Origin: Paenibacillus tritici
Lineage (GTDB): Bacteria; Bacillota; Bacilli; Paenibacillales; Paenibacillaceae
DNA: 64,000 nt
Direction: 5' to 3'
Assembly: GCF_013204885.1 (NCBI RefSeq)
Contig: NZ_JABMKX010000004.1
Location: 248,001 to 312,000, forward strand
Under the pieces are notes generated by a model that did no database searches, had not been told where the DNA came from, and worked only from the letters and a program-made list of their open reading frames with translations. Position numbers and translations under genes: made by a program. Numbering within the stretch: the stretch's first letter is position 1; every line of letters starts with the position of its first letter. This document shows positions 50,696 through 60,400 of the stretch, in pieces.

Positions 50696-51745
50696 ATGAT
50701 ACAAGTTAATGCACACGCTGCATTCAGCCAGGAAGGCCCGTTCAAGCTGACTACGATCGAACGCCGGGAGCTGCTGCCGCAGGATGTTCTGATCGAGATT
50801 AAATACGCCGGTATTTGCCATTCCGATATTCATACCGTCCGCGGGGAGTGGGGACCGGTGAAATATCCGCTGGTTCCGGGGCATGAGATTGCAGGTATTG
50901 TCAGCCAGATCGGTTCTGGAGTGACGAAATATGCTGTGGGCGACCGTGTCGGGGTAGGCTGTATGGTCGATTCCTGCGGCGAGTGCAGCAGCTGCCGGCA
51001 AGGCGAGGAGCAATATTGCCTGGAGGGGAACACAGGAACCTATGGAGCGACTGACCGCCACGGGCACTATACACAAGGCGGATATTCCACACATATCGTT
51101 GTCACTGAAGACTTCGTGGTGCGGATTCCCGACAGCCTTCCGCTTGACGCTGCTGCACCGCTGTTGTGTGCCGGAATCACTACTTACTCACCACTGCGCC
51201 ACTGGGGAGCTGCTCCCGGCAAAAAGGTAGCTGTAGTGGGTCTCGGCGGGCTGGGGCATATGGCAGTAAAAATTGCTCATGCCATGGGGGCTGAGGTTAC
51301 GGTGTTATCCCAATCCCTGAAGAAGAAGGAAGACGGCCTGCAATTGGGCGCAGATCATTATTATGCCACCGCTGATCCGGAGACATTCAAGCAGCTGGCC
51401 GGTTCCTTCGACCTGATCATTAATACGGTCAGTGCGCAGGTGAATATCAATGCTTTCCTGTCACTCCTGGCGCTGGACGGGACGTTGGTGAATGTCGGTG
51501 CACCTGCTGATCCTTTGGCTGTTAATGCCTTCTCGCTGATCGGACACCGCCGTTCCTTTGCCGGTTCGATGATCGGGGGAATCCGCGAGACACAGGAGAT
51601 GCTTGATTTCTGCGCTGAACATCAGATTGCTTCCGAGATCGAAGTGATTTCGGCTGACCAGATTGACGAAGCCTGGGAGCGTGTGCTGGCCTCGGATGTG
51701 CGTTACCGGTTTGTGATTGATATCAGCACGATGGGGAAGGCATAA
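50696..51745 (+). CDS. Zinc-dependent alcohol dehydrogenase
   Basis: A 349-residue medium-chain dehydrogenase. The ATG at 50696 follows AGAGG. Catalytic zinc ligands are in [13 protein letters not shown] and GHEIAG, and structural zinc cysteines in [15 protein letters not shown]. The NADP-binding loop is [17 protein letters not shown]. It is of the YahK/cinnamyl-alcohol-dehydrogenase group reducing aldehydes. The divergent MerR gene and the 19-bp-spacer promoter suggest induction by reactive aldehydes or electrophiles. Confidence 0.92.
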   Translation: MIQVNAHAAFSQEGPFKLTTIERRELLPQDVLIEIKYAGICHSDIHTVRGEWGPVKYPLVPGHEIAGIVSQIGSGVTKYAVGDRVGVGCMVDSCGECSSCRQGEEQYCLEGNTGTYGATDRHGHYTQGGYSTHIVVTEDFVVRIPDSLPLDAAAPLLCAGITTYSPLRHWGAAPGKKVAVVGLGGLGHMAVKIAHAMGAEVTVLSQSLKKKEDGLQLGADHYYATADPETFKQLAGSFDLIINTVSAQVNINAFLSLLALDGTLVNVGAPADPLAVNAFSLIGHRRSFAGSMIGGIRETQEMLDFCAEHQIASEIEVISADQIDEAWERVLASDVRYRFVIDISTMGKA

Positions 51746-51786
51746 GTATTTAGAGGAGCAAGATTCTTAATCTATATTGTTTGAAA

Positions 51787-51829
51787 AACAGCCTGCGGGA
51801 ATGGAACTACTCCATTCCCGCAGGCTGTT
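51787..51829. terminator. Bidirectional terminator between convergent genes
   Basis: A perfect 19-bp stem (51787-51805 with 51811-51829) around a 5-base loop, between the alcohol dehydrogenase and the convergent GH27 gene. On the minus strand it is followed by TTTTTCAAACA. Confidence 0.85.
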
Positions 51830-51850
51830 GGTATTTCTGCCTAGCTTCTC

Positions 51851-53131
51851 CTACGAGAAGCTATATAATCGTACCCCGTGCGGAGGCACGGTGGTCTGCA
51901 ACACGCCGCCGGTAAGCTCGGCGGATGTCTGGCTCCACAGCTCCGTACCTGCGGCCACGCCGCCGAGACTGATCTCTTCGAGGCTCAGGTCAACCGGCAG
52001 CGGACTGTTGCTGGTGTTGAAGACGGCGGCATACCGTGTGCCATCGTCATGAGCAGCCGTCCAGACGATAAGCTCATCCCGGCACAGGGCTTCTCTGGCG
52101 CCGTGGCTCTCGCGCTGCATACGCAGCACCTCTCTGTTGGTGAGCAGCGACAGGGTCCAGTCGTCATTGTCCCGCAGCTCGCCGCCGAAGATCAGCGGCG
52201 AACGGAAGATGCTCCAGAGCGACATCATCGTCAGCTGCTCGTCCCGGGTGAACCGGGTCCAGCGGTCATCCCCGCCGCCGTCAACGGAGCGGACGCCGAT
52301 GTGGCCGAGCGGCAGCATGTCACAATCCGGCCAGGAGCCGGCCTGCGGGACGCCCTGCCAGCTGCGGCAGCGGCTGAACATGTCCAGCAGCAGCTCCCAG
52401 CGGTCCCAGAAATCATCCGTTATGCGCCACATGTTAGCATGTTCGATGAAATGTTGTGCATATTCTACCGGAGCTGGGCCGGGCGAGAGGCTTAGCACCA
52501 TTGGACGGCCGCAGTTCTCGATCGCCTGGGAGATCAGGGCAATCTCCGGCTGATGGGTATCGTATAGTCTGGAAGCGGCGATGTCATCCACCTTGACCAG
52601 ATCGACGCCCCACTGCGCGTACAGTTCAAAGAGTGAATTATAGTACTCCTGCGCCCCCTCCTTGGAAGCATCGACTCCGTACATATCTGTATTCCACGGA
52701 CAAATGGAGTTCGTGTGCGCAATCTCCCGGGCGGTTGCGCTTGTGCCCAGAACTGGAGTGGCAGCGTGAGCTGCCTGGCGCGGGATTCCGCGCATAATAT
52801 GAATACCGAACTTCAGTCCCAGGCTGTGGACATAGTCAGCCAGCGGCTTGAAGCCCTGCCCGCCCGCTGTCGAAGGGAAGCGGTTCTCGGCAGGCATCAG
52901 CCGGGAGTATTCATCCATGATTAGAGGGACGAAGGGGCGGTACAGAGAGGACACGGCACCAGGCTCATACCACTGGATGTCAACGGTGATATAGCTCCAG
53001 CCGAAGTCTTTGAGATGCTCGGCCATGTATTCCGCATTGCCGCAGATTTCGGCTTCCGTTACGGCCGCGCCGTAGCAGTCCCAGCTATTCCAGCCCAGCG
53101 GCGGTGTAGGTGCAGCCAGCTTATGATTCAT
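51851..53131 (-). CDS. Alpha-galactosidase-like GH27 enzyme
   Basis: A 426-residue barrel enzyme without signal peptide. Family signs are the N-terminal PPLGWNSWDCYG, the nucleophile Asp182 in LVKVDDIAA, the acid/base region RITDDFWDRW, SWPDCDMLPLG and the C-terminal beta domain. The nucleophile context differs from the usual KYDNC, so specificity (alpha-galactose or a related sugar such as beta-L-arabinopyranose) is open. GGAG precedes the start. An AraC regulator lies just upstream in the same orientation. Confidence 0.85.
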   Translation of the reverse strand: MNHKLAAPTPPLGWNSWDCYGAAVTEAEICGNAEYMAEHLKDFGWSYITVDIQWYEPGAVSSLYRPFVPLIMDEYSRLMPAENRFPSTAGGQGFKPLADYVHSLGLKFGIHIMRGIPRQAAHAATPVLGTSATAREIAHTNSICPWNTDMYGVDASKEGAQEYYNSLFELYAQWGVDLVKVDDIAASRLYDTHQPEIALISQAIENCGRPMVLSLSPGPAPVEYAQHFIEHANMWRITDDFWDRWELLLDMFSRCRSWQGVPQAGSWPDCDMLPLGHIGVRSVDGGGDDRWTRFTRDEQLTMMSLWSIFRSPLIFGGELRDNDDWTLSLLTNREVLRMQRESHGAREALCRDELIVWTAAHDDGTRYAAVFNTSNSPLPVDLSLEEISLGGVAAGTELWSQTSAELTGGVLQTTVPPHGVRLYSFS

Positions 53132-53238
53132 TGTAATTCTCCTTTACAGATGATGATTGCTCTTGTCTTGTTCATCATAATCAAGGAGAATCCTGATATC
53201 TATAGTAATCTTACAAGCGGAATAGCACTATATTGCGC

Positions 53239-54120
53239 TTAGTCGAAAAAGAGTCGGCGGTAAGTTAGGCTCTCATCTCCGCTGCGGAAATCGCCGGGCG
53301 TCAGTCCGGTCAGGCTGCGGAACGCCTTAATGAAGTAACTTCCGCTGGAGTAGCCGATCTGTGCAGCGATGGCTTCGATGCTTAAGCCTGTCCCCCGGAG
53401 CAGCTCCATAGCCTTCTCTGTCCGCACCCGGGTCAGATAAGCGCCAGGCGTCAGTCCCGTGCTGGCCGAGAAGCGCCGGATCAGATGATATTTGGATAGA
53501 GAGACATGCTCCGATAACTGGTCGATGCTGATCATCTGTGAGTAATGCTGCTCGATGAATTCGGCGGCGCGCCTGATATTCTCTGACCAGTTGTCACGGT
53601 CCCGCAGGGTAGCTGCCTGTATTCGGGTCAATTCGGTCATGAATTGATAGACACTGGACGAGGCGATTAGCGGATCGGAGATTCTTCCTGCTCCGGCATC
53701 CGCCACAATCATCCGCGCCAGCCGGACGGGTGCACAGTCTGCGGGCAACCGGGGCACTTCGCCCGCTTCACGCAGGAACTTACGCCAATGGGGCAGAATC
53801 AGGGCAGGGCGGAACAACAGGAACAGGAACTCCCAGGGCTGCGCCGCATCCGCCGGGTAGTAATAGCGGTGGGAGCCGGGAATTTCCGCCAGTATAGCCT
53901 GTCCGGCCGTGACCCGGTAAGTTCGGTTCTCCGACTCGAACACGCCTTCGCCGGAGAGGGTGTACTGGAACAGCAGGAGCGGGCCGTCATTGCGCTCCAG
54001 GCCGTCCCAGCGGTAAGCGGGATCGGAGATGGAATCATAACCGGCCGCAAATAACACGCACAGCTGCAGCTCCTTATCTTCGGCAAAACGAAACCCGTAG
54101 GTGCCTCTGGGAATGTCCAT
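53239..54120 (-). CDS. AraC-family regulator
   Basis: A 293-residue regulator. The start is ATG 54120, 7 nt after AAGGAGG; the frame is open further upstream without a site. The N-terminal cupin-like domain (about 20-150) includes FQYTLSGEGVFESENRTYRV. The C-terminal double helix-turn-helix has IDQLSEHVSLSKYHLIRRFS and IEAIAAQIGYSSGSYFIKAFR. It is transcribed toward the GH27 gene 107 bp downstream and is probably its activator. Confidence 0.88.
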   Translation of the reverse strand: MDIPRGTYGFRFAEDKELQLCVLFAAGYDSISDPAYRWDGLERNDGPLLLFQYTLSGEGVFESENRTYRVTAGQAILAEIPGSHRYYYPADAAQPWEFLFLLFRPALILPHWRKFLREAGEVPRLPADCAPVRLARMIVADAGAGRISDPLIASSSVYQFMTELTRIQAATLRDRDNWSENIRRAAEFIEQHYSQMISIDQLSEHVSLSKYHLIRRFSASTGLTPGAYLTRVRTEKAMELLRGTGLSIEAIAAQIGYSSGSYFIKAFRSLTGLTPGDFRSGDESLTYRRLFFD

Positions 54121-54240
54121 GAATGTCCTCCTTCTATAGAAGAAGCACAGAAGAAATGAACGGAAGGCTTTAAGTTCAAATGTTATGTGCCGTTTCTGCT
54201 TGTCAGCAAGTATTTTAACACATAACACTTATATCTTTGT

Positions 54241-55089
54241 TTACGACTTGTTATTTTGTCGCCATGAGGTTTGTCCGAGCAGATCCCGCATCGTGGACAT
54301 GAATTCGTCTTCCGATGATGACCATCTCAGCCTGGCCATCTCTTCCGCAGCCGCACCCGCAGGGTAACGCAGCCGGTCGGTCCCGTCACAAGCGGCTTTG
54401 TATACCAGAGCAGCCACCTGTTCTTCCTCTGCATCTTCAAAAGGATAGTGGTTGATCATCGAATCCATCATTTGATCGAAATAGGACTTGTACTCTATAG
54501 GAATGGGCGTGTTCAGGCCTGCTGTGCGGCTCGATGTGAAGTTTGTGTTCCGCATAGCTCCCGGCTCAACAAGCTTAATCCGGATATTTTGCGATTCAAG
54601 TTCGTAAGCAAGGGATTCCGAGAGTCCTTCGATTGTATGTTTCGTTGCGGTATAAATGGAAAGCAGCGGGGAGGCTGCATACCCCACGGACGAACAGACA
54701 TTTACAATGCTTCCGCCACCTTGCTTGCGCAGATAGGGCGTAATCGCTTGAATCACATTCATAACGCCAAAAACATTGGTCTCAAATAGCTCACGGATGA
54801 GCTCCATGGGCGTGGCTTCAAAAATAGAAAGAGTAGTGATTCCGGCATTGTTCACAACAGCGTCTATCTGGCCAAATCTGGAGATCCCTGCCGAAATCGC
54901 CGCCTCGATGCTCGCCGGACTGGTCACATCAAGTGCCGTGACCAGGAATTGGTCAGGATGCCCTTCTGCAATACGGCCGTCCGGTTTACGCATCGTCGCG
55001 ATAACATTCCATCCCTCGTCTGCGAACTTTTGGGCTGAAATATAACCTAGACCTGTTGAACACCCTGTAATTAGCACGGTTTTTGCCAT
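54241..55089 (-). CDS. Short-chain dehydrogenase/reductase
   Basis: A 282-residue NAD(P)-dependent oxidoreductase. The ATG at 55089 follows AGGAGAG. The cofactor loop is TGCSTGLG, with NNAG, the active-site Ser in VCSSVGYAA and the YTATK catalytic Tyr/Lys pair. The substrate is unknown. It is divergent from a MerR gene, and its upstream region has a promoter with the MerR-type 19-bp spacer, so it is probably induced by the substrate sensed there. Confidence 0.9.
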   Translation of the reverse strand: MAKTVLITGCSTGLGYISAQKFADEGWNVIATMRKPDGRIAEGHPDQFLVTALDVTSPASIEAAISAGISRFGQIDAVVNNAGITTLSIFEATPMELIRELFETNVFGVMNVIQAITPYLRKQGGGSIVNVCSSVGYAASPLLSIYTATKHTIEGLSESLAYELESQNIRIKLVEPGAMRNTNFTSSRTAGLNTPIPIEYKSYFDQMMDSMINHYPFEDAEEEQVAALVYKAACDGTDRLRYPAGAAAEEMARLRWSSSEDEFMSTMRDLLGQTSWRQNNKS

Positions 55090-55150
55090 TGCAATCTCTC
55101 CTTTGGAAGTACAGCTTAGGATAAGTTAAATCTGCGTATGTCTAACATTA

Positions 55151-55181
55151 ATCCTACATGGTTATAGTCTCTCTAAGTCAA
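55151..55181 (-). promoter_or_regulatory. MerR-type promoter of the SDR gene
   Basis: On the minus strand TTGACT (55181-55176) and TAGGAT (55156-55151) are 19 bp apart. The spacer begins TTAGAG...CTATAA, an imperfect inverted repeat with the same TTAGAG half-site seen at 50612 and 55252. It faces the SDR gene. Confidence 0.55.
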
Positions 55182-55219
55182 ACTTACCTAAGATGTCCTT
55201 ATGAATGCAGGGCTTCTAA

Positions 55220-55266
55220 TTGAAAAATCCCCTACCAAAATGTAAAATTGGTTAGAGTAACTCTAA
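55220..55266 (+). promoter_or_regulatory. Promoter and operator of the second MerR gene
   Basis: TTGAAA (55220-55225) and TAAAAT (55243-55248) are 17 bp apart. Immediately downstream lies a perfect 15-bp palindrome TTAGAGTAACTCTAA (55252-55266), 18 bp before the ATG. A repressor bound there would block transcription, fitting autoregulation. Confidence 0.65.
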
Positions 55267-55284
55267 TCAACTGGTGGTGAAGGG

Positions 55285-55662
55285 ATGACTTATACAGTTA
55301 AGGAAGTCTCGGGGAAAATGGGCATCACTCCGTATACGCTGCGGTTTTACGAGAAAGAGGGTGTCATCGCTCCGGTTGAACGAAATAAGAACGGCGAGCG
55401 GATGTACACGGACTCCGATATGGATATGATCGGGACGGTTCAGGCGCTTCGTTCCACCGGTCTGTCTTTGGGGGAAATTAAACAATACGTGGAGCTGTAT
55501 CATGCCGGGGACAGTAAGCTGCAGGAAAGGAAAAGTCTGCTGGCCCGCCAGAAAAGCAAGGTCGAAGATCAGATCGTTCTCTTAATGAAAACCCTGGAAA
55601 AAATCAACTACAAGATGGCATTAATTGATGCCCAGGATCATAGATTCGACAAGCTGCCGTAA
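55285..55662 (+). CDS. MerR-family regulator
   Basis: A 125-residue regulator. The start ATG 55285 follows GGTGGTGAAGGG. The helix-turn-helix is VKEVSGKMGITPYTLRFYEKEG, followed by a coiled coil (about 78-115). It resembles the 50188 regulator in size, lack of cysteine ligands and TTAGAG-type operator. It is divergent from the SDR gene, its probable target. Confidence 0.88.
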   Translation: MTYTVKEVSGKMGITPYTLRFYEKEGVIAPVERNKNGERMYTDSDMDMIGTVQALRSTGLSLGEIKQYVELYHAGDSKLQERKSLLARQKSKVEDQIVLLMKTLEKINYKMALIDAQDHRFDKLP

Positions 55663-55715
55663 AGTACTTGGGTGCGGCACCCCAAAATGAGAAATAAGAG
55701 AAGGAAGGTATTGGA

Positions 55716-56783
55716 ATGTCTCAGATGCAGGTGTACCAACCAACGGAGAATCATGTCAAAATCATCGGGCGGACCCACTGGGTTAAGGATGTACTGTGGC
55801 TGGCTCTTTCGGGCGGAGGGGTGGAATTCTCACTGCGGGGCAGAACAGCCCGGGTAACCTTGCAGGGGGATGATGTGGCCTTAACCGGCAATAACCTGGC
55901 CCGGATCGGCATCAGTGTGAACGGCATGCGGGTGATTGATGATCAGGTGGACCAGCCGCTCAAAACCTATACGATATTTGAAAGCGATACAGACCAGGCG
56001 GTCACTGTAAGAATCACGAAGCTGTCAGAGGCGGCAATGTCAACGGTGGGCATCCGGGAGATTGCGGTGGAGTCTGCGGAGGGGATCAGGCCAACGCCGC
56101 GCCAATTACATACGATTGAATTCATCGGCGATTCCATTACCTGCGGCTATGGGGTGGATGATGAAGAGGCGCTGCATTCTTTTTCTACGGCTACAGAAGA
56201 TGTGACGAAGGCCTATGCGTACCTGACCGCCGAACAACTTGAAGCGGATTATAGCATGGTGTGTTACAGCGGATACGGCATTATTACCGGCTATACGGAG
56301 AATGATCAGAAGCTGACCACGCATCTTCTTCCGGATTACTATGAGAAGGTGGGCAAGTCTGAAGGGAAGTTCGGCAACAGCCTGTTGCCCCAGGAGGTAC
56401 CTTGGGAGTTCAGCAGATTCACGCCGGAGCTGATTGTCCTTAATCTGGGGACGAACGATGACTCCTACACCAAGGACGATACCGCCAAGCAGGCGGATTA
56501 TGCAGCGAACTATACACAGTTTCTCGAAAAAGTAAGAAGCCATAATCCCGGTTCTACCATTCTATGTACACTGGGGATCATGGGAGACAGGCTGTATCCT
56601 CATCTGGAGCAGGCGGTGGACCGCTATTCCCGGGAAACCGGCGACAGCAGGATCTCAGCTATGAAGTTCGAGGTCCAGCTTGAGGAGGATGGCTATGCCG
56701 TCGATTTTCACCCTTCCCAGTTGACTCACCGCAAGGCTGCGGACAGACTGACGGCGGAGATCCGGAAGCTGATGAAGTGGTGA
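55716..56783 (+). CDS. SGNH esterase, acetyl xylan esterase family 2 type
   Basis: A 355-residue enzyme with no signal peptide. The ATG at 55716 follows GAAGGAAGG. An N-terminal jelly-roll domain (about 1-115) precedes the SGNH hydrolase domain with block I GDSITCGYG (Ser140), the NLGTNDDSY block and the C-terminal DFHPSQLTH Asp/His pair. This two-domain order is that of CE2 carbohydrate acetyl esterases, which remove O-acetyl groups from xylan, mannan or gluco-oligosaccharides. It could help with acetylated mannan taken up by the 19-23 kb transporter. That link is inference. Confidence 0.87.
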   Translation: MSQMQVYQPTENHVKIIGRTHWVKDVLWLALSGGGVEFSLRGRTARVTLQGDDVALTGNNLARIGISVNGMRVIDDQVDQPLKTYTIFESDTDQAVTVRITKLSEAAMSTVGIREIAVESAEGIRPTPRQLHTIEFIGDSITCGYGVDDEEALHSFSTATEDVTKAYAYLTAEQLEADYSMVCYSGYGIITGYTENDQKLTTHLLPDYYEKVGKSEGKFGNSLLPQEVPWEFSRFTPELIVLNLGTNDDSYTKDDTAKQADYAANYTQFLEKVRSHNPGSTILCTLGIMGDRLYPHLEQAVDRYSRETGDSRISAMKFEVQLEEDGYAVDFHPSQLTHRKAADRLTAEIRKLMKW

Positions 56784-56852
56784 TCCGGGCAGATTGAGGC
56801 TGGCCCCCCGCCTAGCGCCTTCAGCACTCCAACAGGCCGTGCCGGGCCCGCG

Positions 56853-58862
56853 TCACCGATGTATCCCCTTCTCACGCACAAACTTCTCCAGCACCTTGAA
56901 CTCCTCTGTAACCTTGGTGAAGGGCAGCGCCGCAAGCACCTGCTCCCGGTAAGGGTTGCGGGCTCCGGCGGACAGGCGGGAATCGAGGATGCTGAGTACA
57001 CCAAGGTCCGTCTCACTGCGGATCAGGCGTCCGGTGCCCTGTCTTAAGCGGAGCAGCATGTCCGGCACGAATACCTCCATCAGCGGATTCTTGGCCTGCG
57101 CGGCTTTATATTCATAGACAGGGTCGGCGGGAACCGGGAACGGCAGCCGAAAGACAATCAAATGCGACAAATCCGCACCCTCAATGTTCACACCCTCCCA
57201 GAATACGCCGGTACTCAGCAGCACACCCTTGCTGCTCCGGAACTCAGCGATCACCCCGTCCTGGGACGAGCCTTCCCGCTGCATATGCAGCGCCCAGCGC
57301 AGCTTCTCCGCACTTAGCTTCTGATGAATGTACTTCATATCCTCTTTGGCCGAAAAAAGTACCAGTGCCCGCCCGTCCGTTACATTGCACAGCCTCAGCA
57401 GCTCCTTATAGGCCGCTTCCAGGTAAGCTTCCCGGTTGTTGTGGTTATACTGAGGAACGTCCTTGGCGATATACATCATAGTGTGGTTGTCATAGTCGAA
57501 CGGTGAAGCCTGGCGCTCCATGTATTCTCCCCTGTAGCCCAGCGACCGGGTCAGATAAGCGTATTGCTCCTCCGGTGTATCGCCGGACTGGCTGAGGGTT
57601 GCGGACGTTAGAATGACCGGTGTCTTACCGTTGAACAGGCTGTATTTCAGGAACTGGCTAATCCCTTTGGGACAGATGCTGACCGTGGCTTCCCCGCGCG
57701 GATGGCCGGCCCAGAGCAGATAGTTGTCCTCCGTCCCGGCAAGCACCTGGAAGAGGTCAATCATTCCGTTCATGGCCTCGAAGGTATTGTCGATCTCCCG
57801 CTCGCGCCGGGAAGCCAGGACCGAGAGACTGAGGCGGAACTCCTGCAATACCTGCACTCCCCGCCCTAGCGGGACGCCCGTGATCTCCGATATTTTAATC
57901 CGGTCATTGTCCTGTTTGGCGGTGTGCAGCAGGTCTGCTTCAATTTGTCTGAACAGATCCTTGACACAGCCTTTGACAAATTTGAAGGACTTCATCAGAC
58001 TGTGATCTGCCGATTGCTTGAAAAGAAGCTGCATAGCGTCCTCCAGCACCCGGCACATTCCCCGGTAGGTGAATTCAAGCGTCTGGGCATCCCGGACCTT
58101 GGCTTCCAGATTATGCGCTTCATCTATAATGATCAGCGCAGGCCGTTCTGCGATCAGGCCCCTGGTCCCTTCCTTTTTCTTGATCAGGTCACGGATCAGC
58201 AGGTCCTGGTTCACGATGATCACATCCATCTCGCCCGGACCGGCGTTGATTTTGGCCCTCATCTCGTAGAAGGCGCAGGTGTTCTTGTAGTGGCAATGCT
58301 CGAACTTGCAATCGTTCACACACACGTTAGACCACAATACGTCACTGACTCCGCCCTTCAGATCTGCCCGCTCGTCAATTTCAGCATCCATAATACGCTC
58401 TGCCAGCGCCGCGAGGGGGGAGCCTGGCTCTCCGGGCTGAAGCAGCTCCGCAGCCCGGTACCGGCAGGCATATTGCCCCATGCCCTTGCCGACTACAGAG
58501 CGGACCATCGAGAAGCCGAGCCGGCTGCCGATGAACCGCAGATCCTTATGGATCTGTTCGGAGAGCTGGATGGAGGAGGTGGCAATAATGACCGGCTGCC
58601 GGGAGAGCTGGTTAATGAGCAGGCCGGGAATCAGGTAGGCGAAGGATTTGCCGATGCCGACGCCGGCTTCAATCATTGCATTTCGCCCATGGACATAAGC
58701 GTCAGCGATATCCAGCGACATATCCTGCTGGCCTAAGCGCTCGGTAAGGCCGAGTCTCTGGAACCGGTCATACATCCGGAAGATAGCATTGACCAGAGCG
58801 GGTTCGGCATCTTTTACCGGCTCCCGCTTCTGTAATTTGTAGAGATCATTTAACCAGCTCAT
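56853..58862 (-). CDS. ATP-dependent helicase, DinG/XPD type
   Basis: A 669-residue superfamily 2 DNA helicase. The ATG at 58862 follows GGGGCGG. Walker A is AGVGIGKSFAYLIP, the DEAH box IIIDEAHNLE. Cysteines in GMGQYACRYRA and VCVNDCKFEHCHYKNTC form the iron-sulfur cluster typical of XPD/DinG helicases. C-terminal motifs include LLSTGVFWEGVNIEGADL and RQGTGRLIRSETDLGVLSILDSR. Proteins of this shape without an exonuclease domain are YoaA/DinG-like and act in DNA repair or R-loop removal. Confidence 0.9.
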   Translation of the reverse strand: MSWLNDLYKLQKREPVKDAEPALVNAIFRMYDRFQRLGLTERLGQQDMSLDIADAYVHGRNAMIEAGVGIGKSFAYLIPGLLINQLSRQPVIIATSSIQLSEQIHKDLRFIGSRLGFSMVRSVVGKGMGQYACRYRAAELLQPGEPGSPLAALAERIMDAEIDERADLKGGVSDVLWSNVCVNDCKFEHCHYKNTCAFYEMRAKINAGPGEMDVIIVNQDLLIRDLIKKKEGTRGLIAERPALIIIDEAHNLEAKVRDAQTLEFTYRGMCRVLEDAMQLLFKQSADHSLMKSFKFVKGCVKDLFRQIEADLLHTAKQDNDRIKISEITGVPLGRGVQVLQEFRLSLSVLASRREREIDNTFEAMNGMIDLFQVLAGTEDNYLLWAGHPRGEATVSICPKGISQFLKYSLFNGKTPVILTSATLSQSGDTPEEQYAYLTRSLGYRGEYMERQASPFDYDNHTMMYIAKDVPQYNHNNREAYLEAAYKELLRLCNVTDGRALVLFSAKEDMKYIHQKLSAEKLRWALHMQREGSSQDGVIAEFRSSKGVLLSTGVFWEGVNIEGADLSHLIVFRLPFPVPADPVYEYKAAQAKNPLMEVFVPDMLLRLRQGTGRLIRSETDLGVLSILDSRLSAGARNPYREQVLAALPFTKVTEEFKVLEKFVREKGIHR

Positions 58863-59022
58863 GCCGACCGCCCCTTTTCCTAATCAATGATATCCTGCAT
58901 GTATTTCGGGTAGAGGTTGTTATTATCTTAGATGGCGGGCGAACAGTCAAGGGCCGGAGCTTCATTCGACCACGCAAGTCCGCCTATAATATAATGAAAG
59001 TGATCCGGAAGGGAGAGAGATT

Positions 59023-60309
59023 ATGAGTGAACGTCTGCCCTGTCAGACCCCCGGCTGCACGGGAAGCATTCTTCCGGCAACGGCGCAGAGAACAGGCGGT
59101 ATCTGTATGCCCTGCCAGCAGCGGAAGCTTGCGGAGCAGAGACAGGCTTATATTGAGCAGAACCGGAAAGAGATCAATAGATATGCAGGTGTGGAAGACC
59201 GGGTTGAAATTCTGACAATCATGCACAGCCCGCAGAAGCCTGACCCGCTTATCCGGGAAGTGCCCTACCCCCAAACAGAGCAGGAGCTGTATCATGAGCT
59301 GACCGTGGAAGAACGGGAGCGAATGGAGAGCTACGCGGTTCAATTATTGGAAGAAGAGGAGGTTGACCAGGCGGAGACGATTCTGTTGTCCCTTGTCTGT
59401 TACACAGATACACGGCTCGGCCCGGGCCTCGAAAGCTTCCTGCGCACAGGGAATTATTATCCGGCGATCCTCTACAAGGATGCGGACGCGGTGATCCGGG
59501 ACCGGCTCATCGCTCAGGTGGAGACTGATCCGGGGAACCGGAATCACCTGCTGCTGGCACTGGCCTGGATTGGTGATGAAGAAGTGGTCAGGCTGTTTGC
59601 GCAATGGCGGCAGTCCCCGCCGGCGTGGGCGTCAGCGTTATATATAGCTCCCGAGATGTATGCCCGTGAAGCAGGCTGGGAGCTTGATGCCGGAGGCGGC
59701 AAGAGACTGCTTATACACCCGGAGTGTTATCCATTCAAAGTATATAAGGAAGAAATTGCGGAAGCTCCCCGCACTCCTGCGGCGGTGACAGCGCTCCAGA
59801 CAGGGGCGGCGTCCTGTCCGTGGTGCGGAGGCGGATTGACCGTCTTATTCGATTACGATTTGCAGCATCCTTTGCTTCAATTCATGAAGCTGCCCGGCAA
59901 GCGTCTAAGGATTGCCGCCTGTATGCACTGCAATTGCTACGGCACCGTGTTCATGAACGTTGATCTGGAAGGAGGTTATGCATGGAGCGATTATAATGTG
60001 GTTCCTGAATATCTGCCTGACAATAACGGAGGGCCAGCGTCTCCCGCATGGCATGTGATGCAATTATCGGAACAGCCTGTAGGCACTTATGAAAGTGCGC
60101 ATTGGACACTTGAGGCGCTGGCATCGCAGATCGGGGGACATCCGGCCTGGATTCAGGATGCGGATTATCCCGCATGTCCCTGCTGCTCGCAGACGATGAC
60201 CTTCACCGCACAGATGGATATGGAGCAGGCGGAAGACAGCGAGGGAATCTATTATGCTTTTCTATGCAGCGATTGCCTGATTACAGCAGTGAATTACCAG
60301 CAGACCTGA
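59023..60309 (+). CDS. Unknown protein with zinc-ribbon-like cysteine pairs
   Basis: A 428-residue soluble protein. The ATG at 59023 follows GGGAGAG. It has three groups of cysteine pairs: CQTPGC/CMPC near the N-terminus, CPWCGG/CMHCNC near 260-305, and CPCC/CSDC near the C-terminus, all suited to zinc. A middle helical region (about 90-200) resembles HEAT-like helices. The segment QIGGHPAWIQDADYPACPCC recalls the YwqG (DUF1963) family. Function unknown. Confidence 0.65.
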   Translation: MSERLPCQTPGCTGSILPATAQRTGGICMPCQQRKLAEQRQAYIEQNRKEINRYAGVEDRVEILTIMHSPQKPDPLIREVPYPQTEQELYHELTVEERERMESYAVQLLEEEEVDQAETILLSLVCYTDTRLGPGLESFLRTGNYYPAILYKDADAVIRDRLIAQVETDPGNRNHLLLALAWIGDEEVVRLFAQWRQSPPAWASALYIAPEMYAREAGWELDAGGGKRLLIHPECYPFKVYKEEIAEAPRTPAAVTALQTGAASCPWCGGGLTVLFDYDLQHPLLQFMKLPGKRLRIAACMHCNCYGTVFMNVDLEGGYAWSDYNVVPEYLPDNNGGPASPAWHVMQLSEQPVGTYESAHWTLEALASQIGGHPAWIQDADYPACPCCSQTMTFTAQMDMEQAEDSEGIYYAFLCSDCLITAVNYQQT

Positions 60310-60400
60310 CGGGGTTTCGGGATTTGAATTTTTGGGTATATAAGCTATATTTTCGAAATATAAACGTAAGCACGCCACAGGTTGGAAAGTGAGGGTCCTC

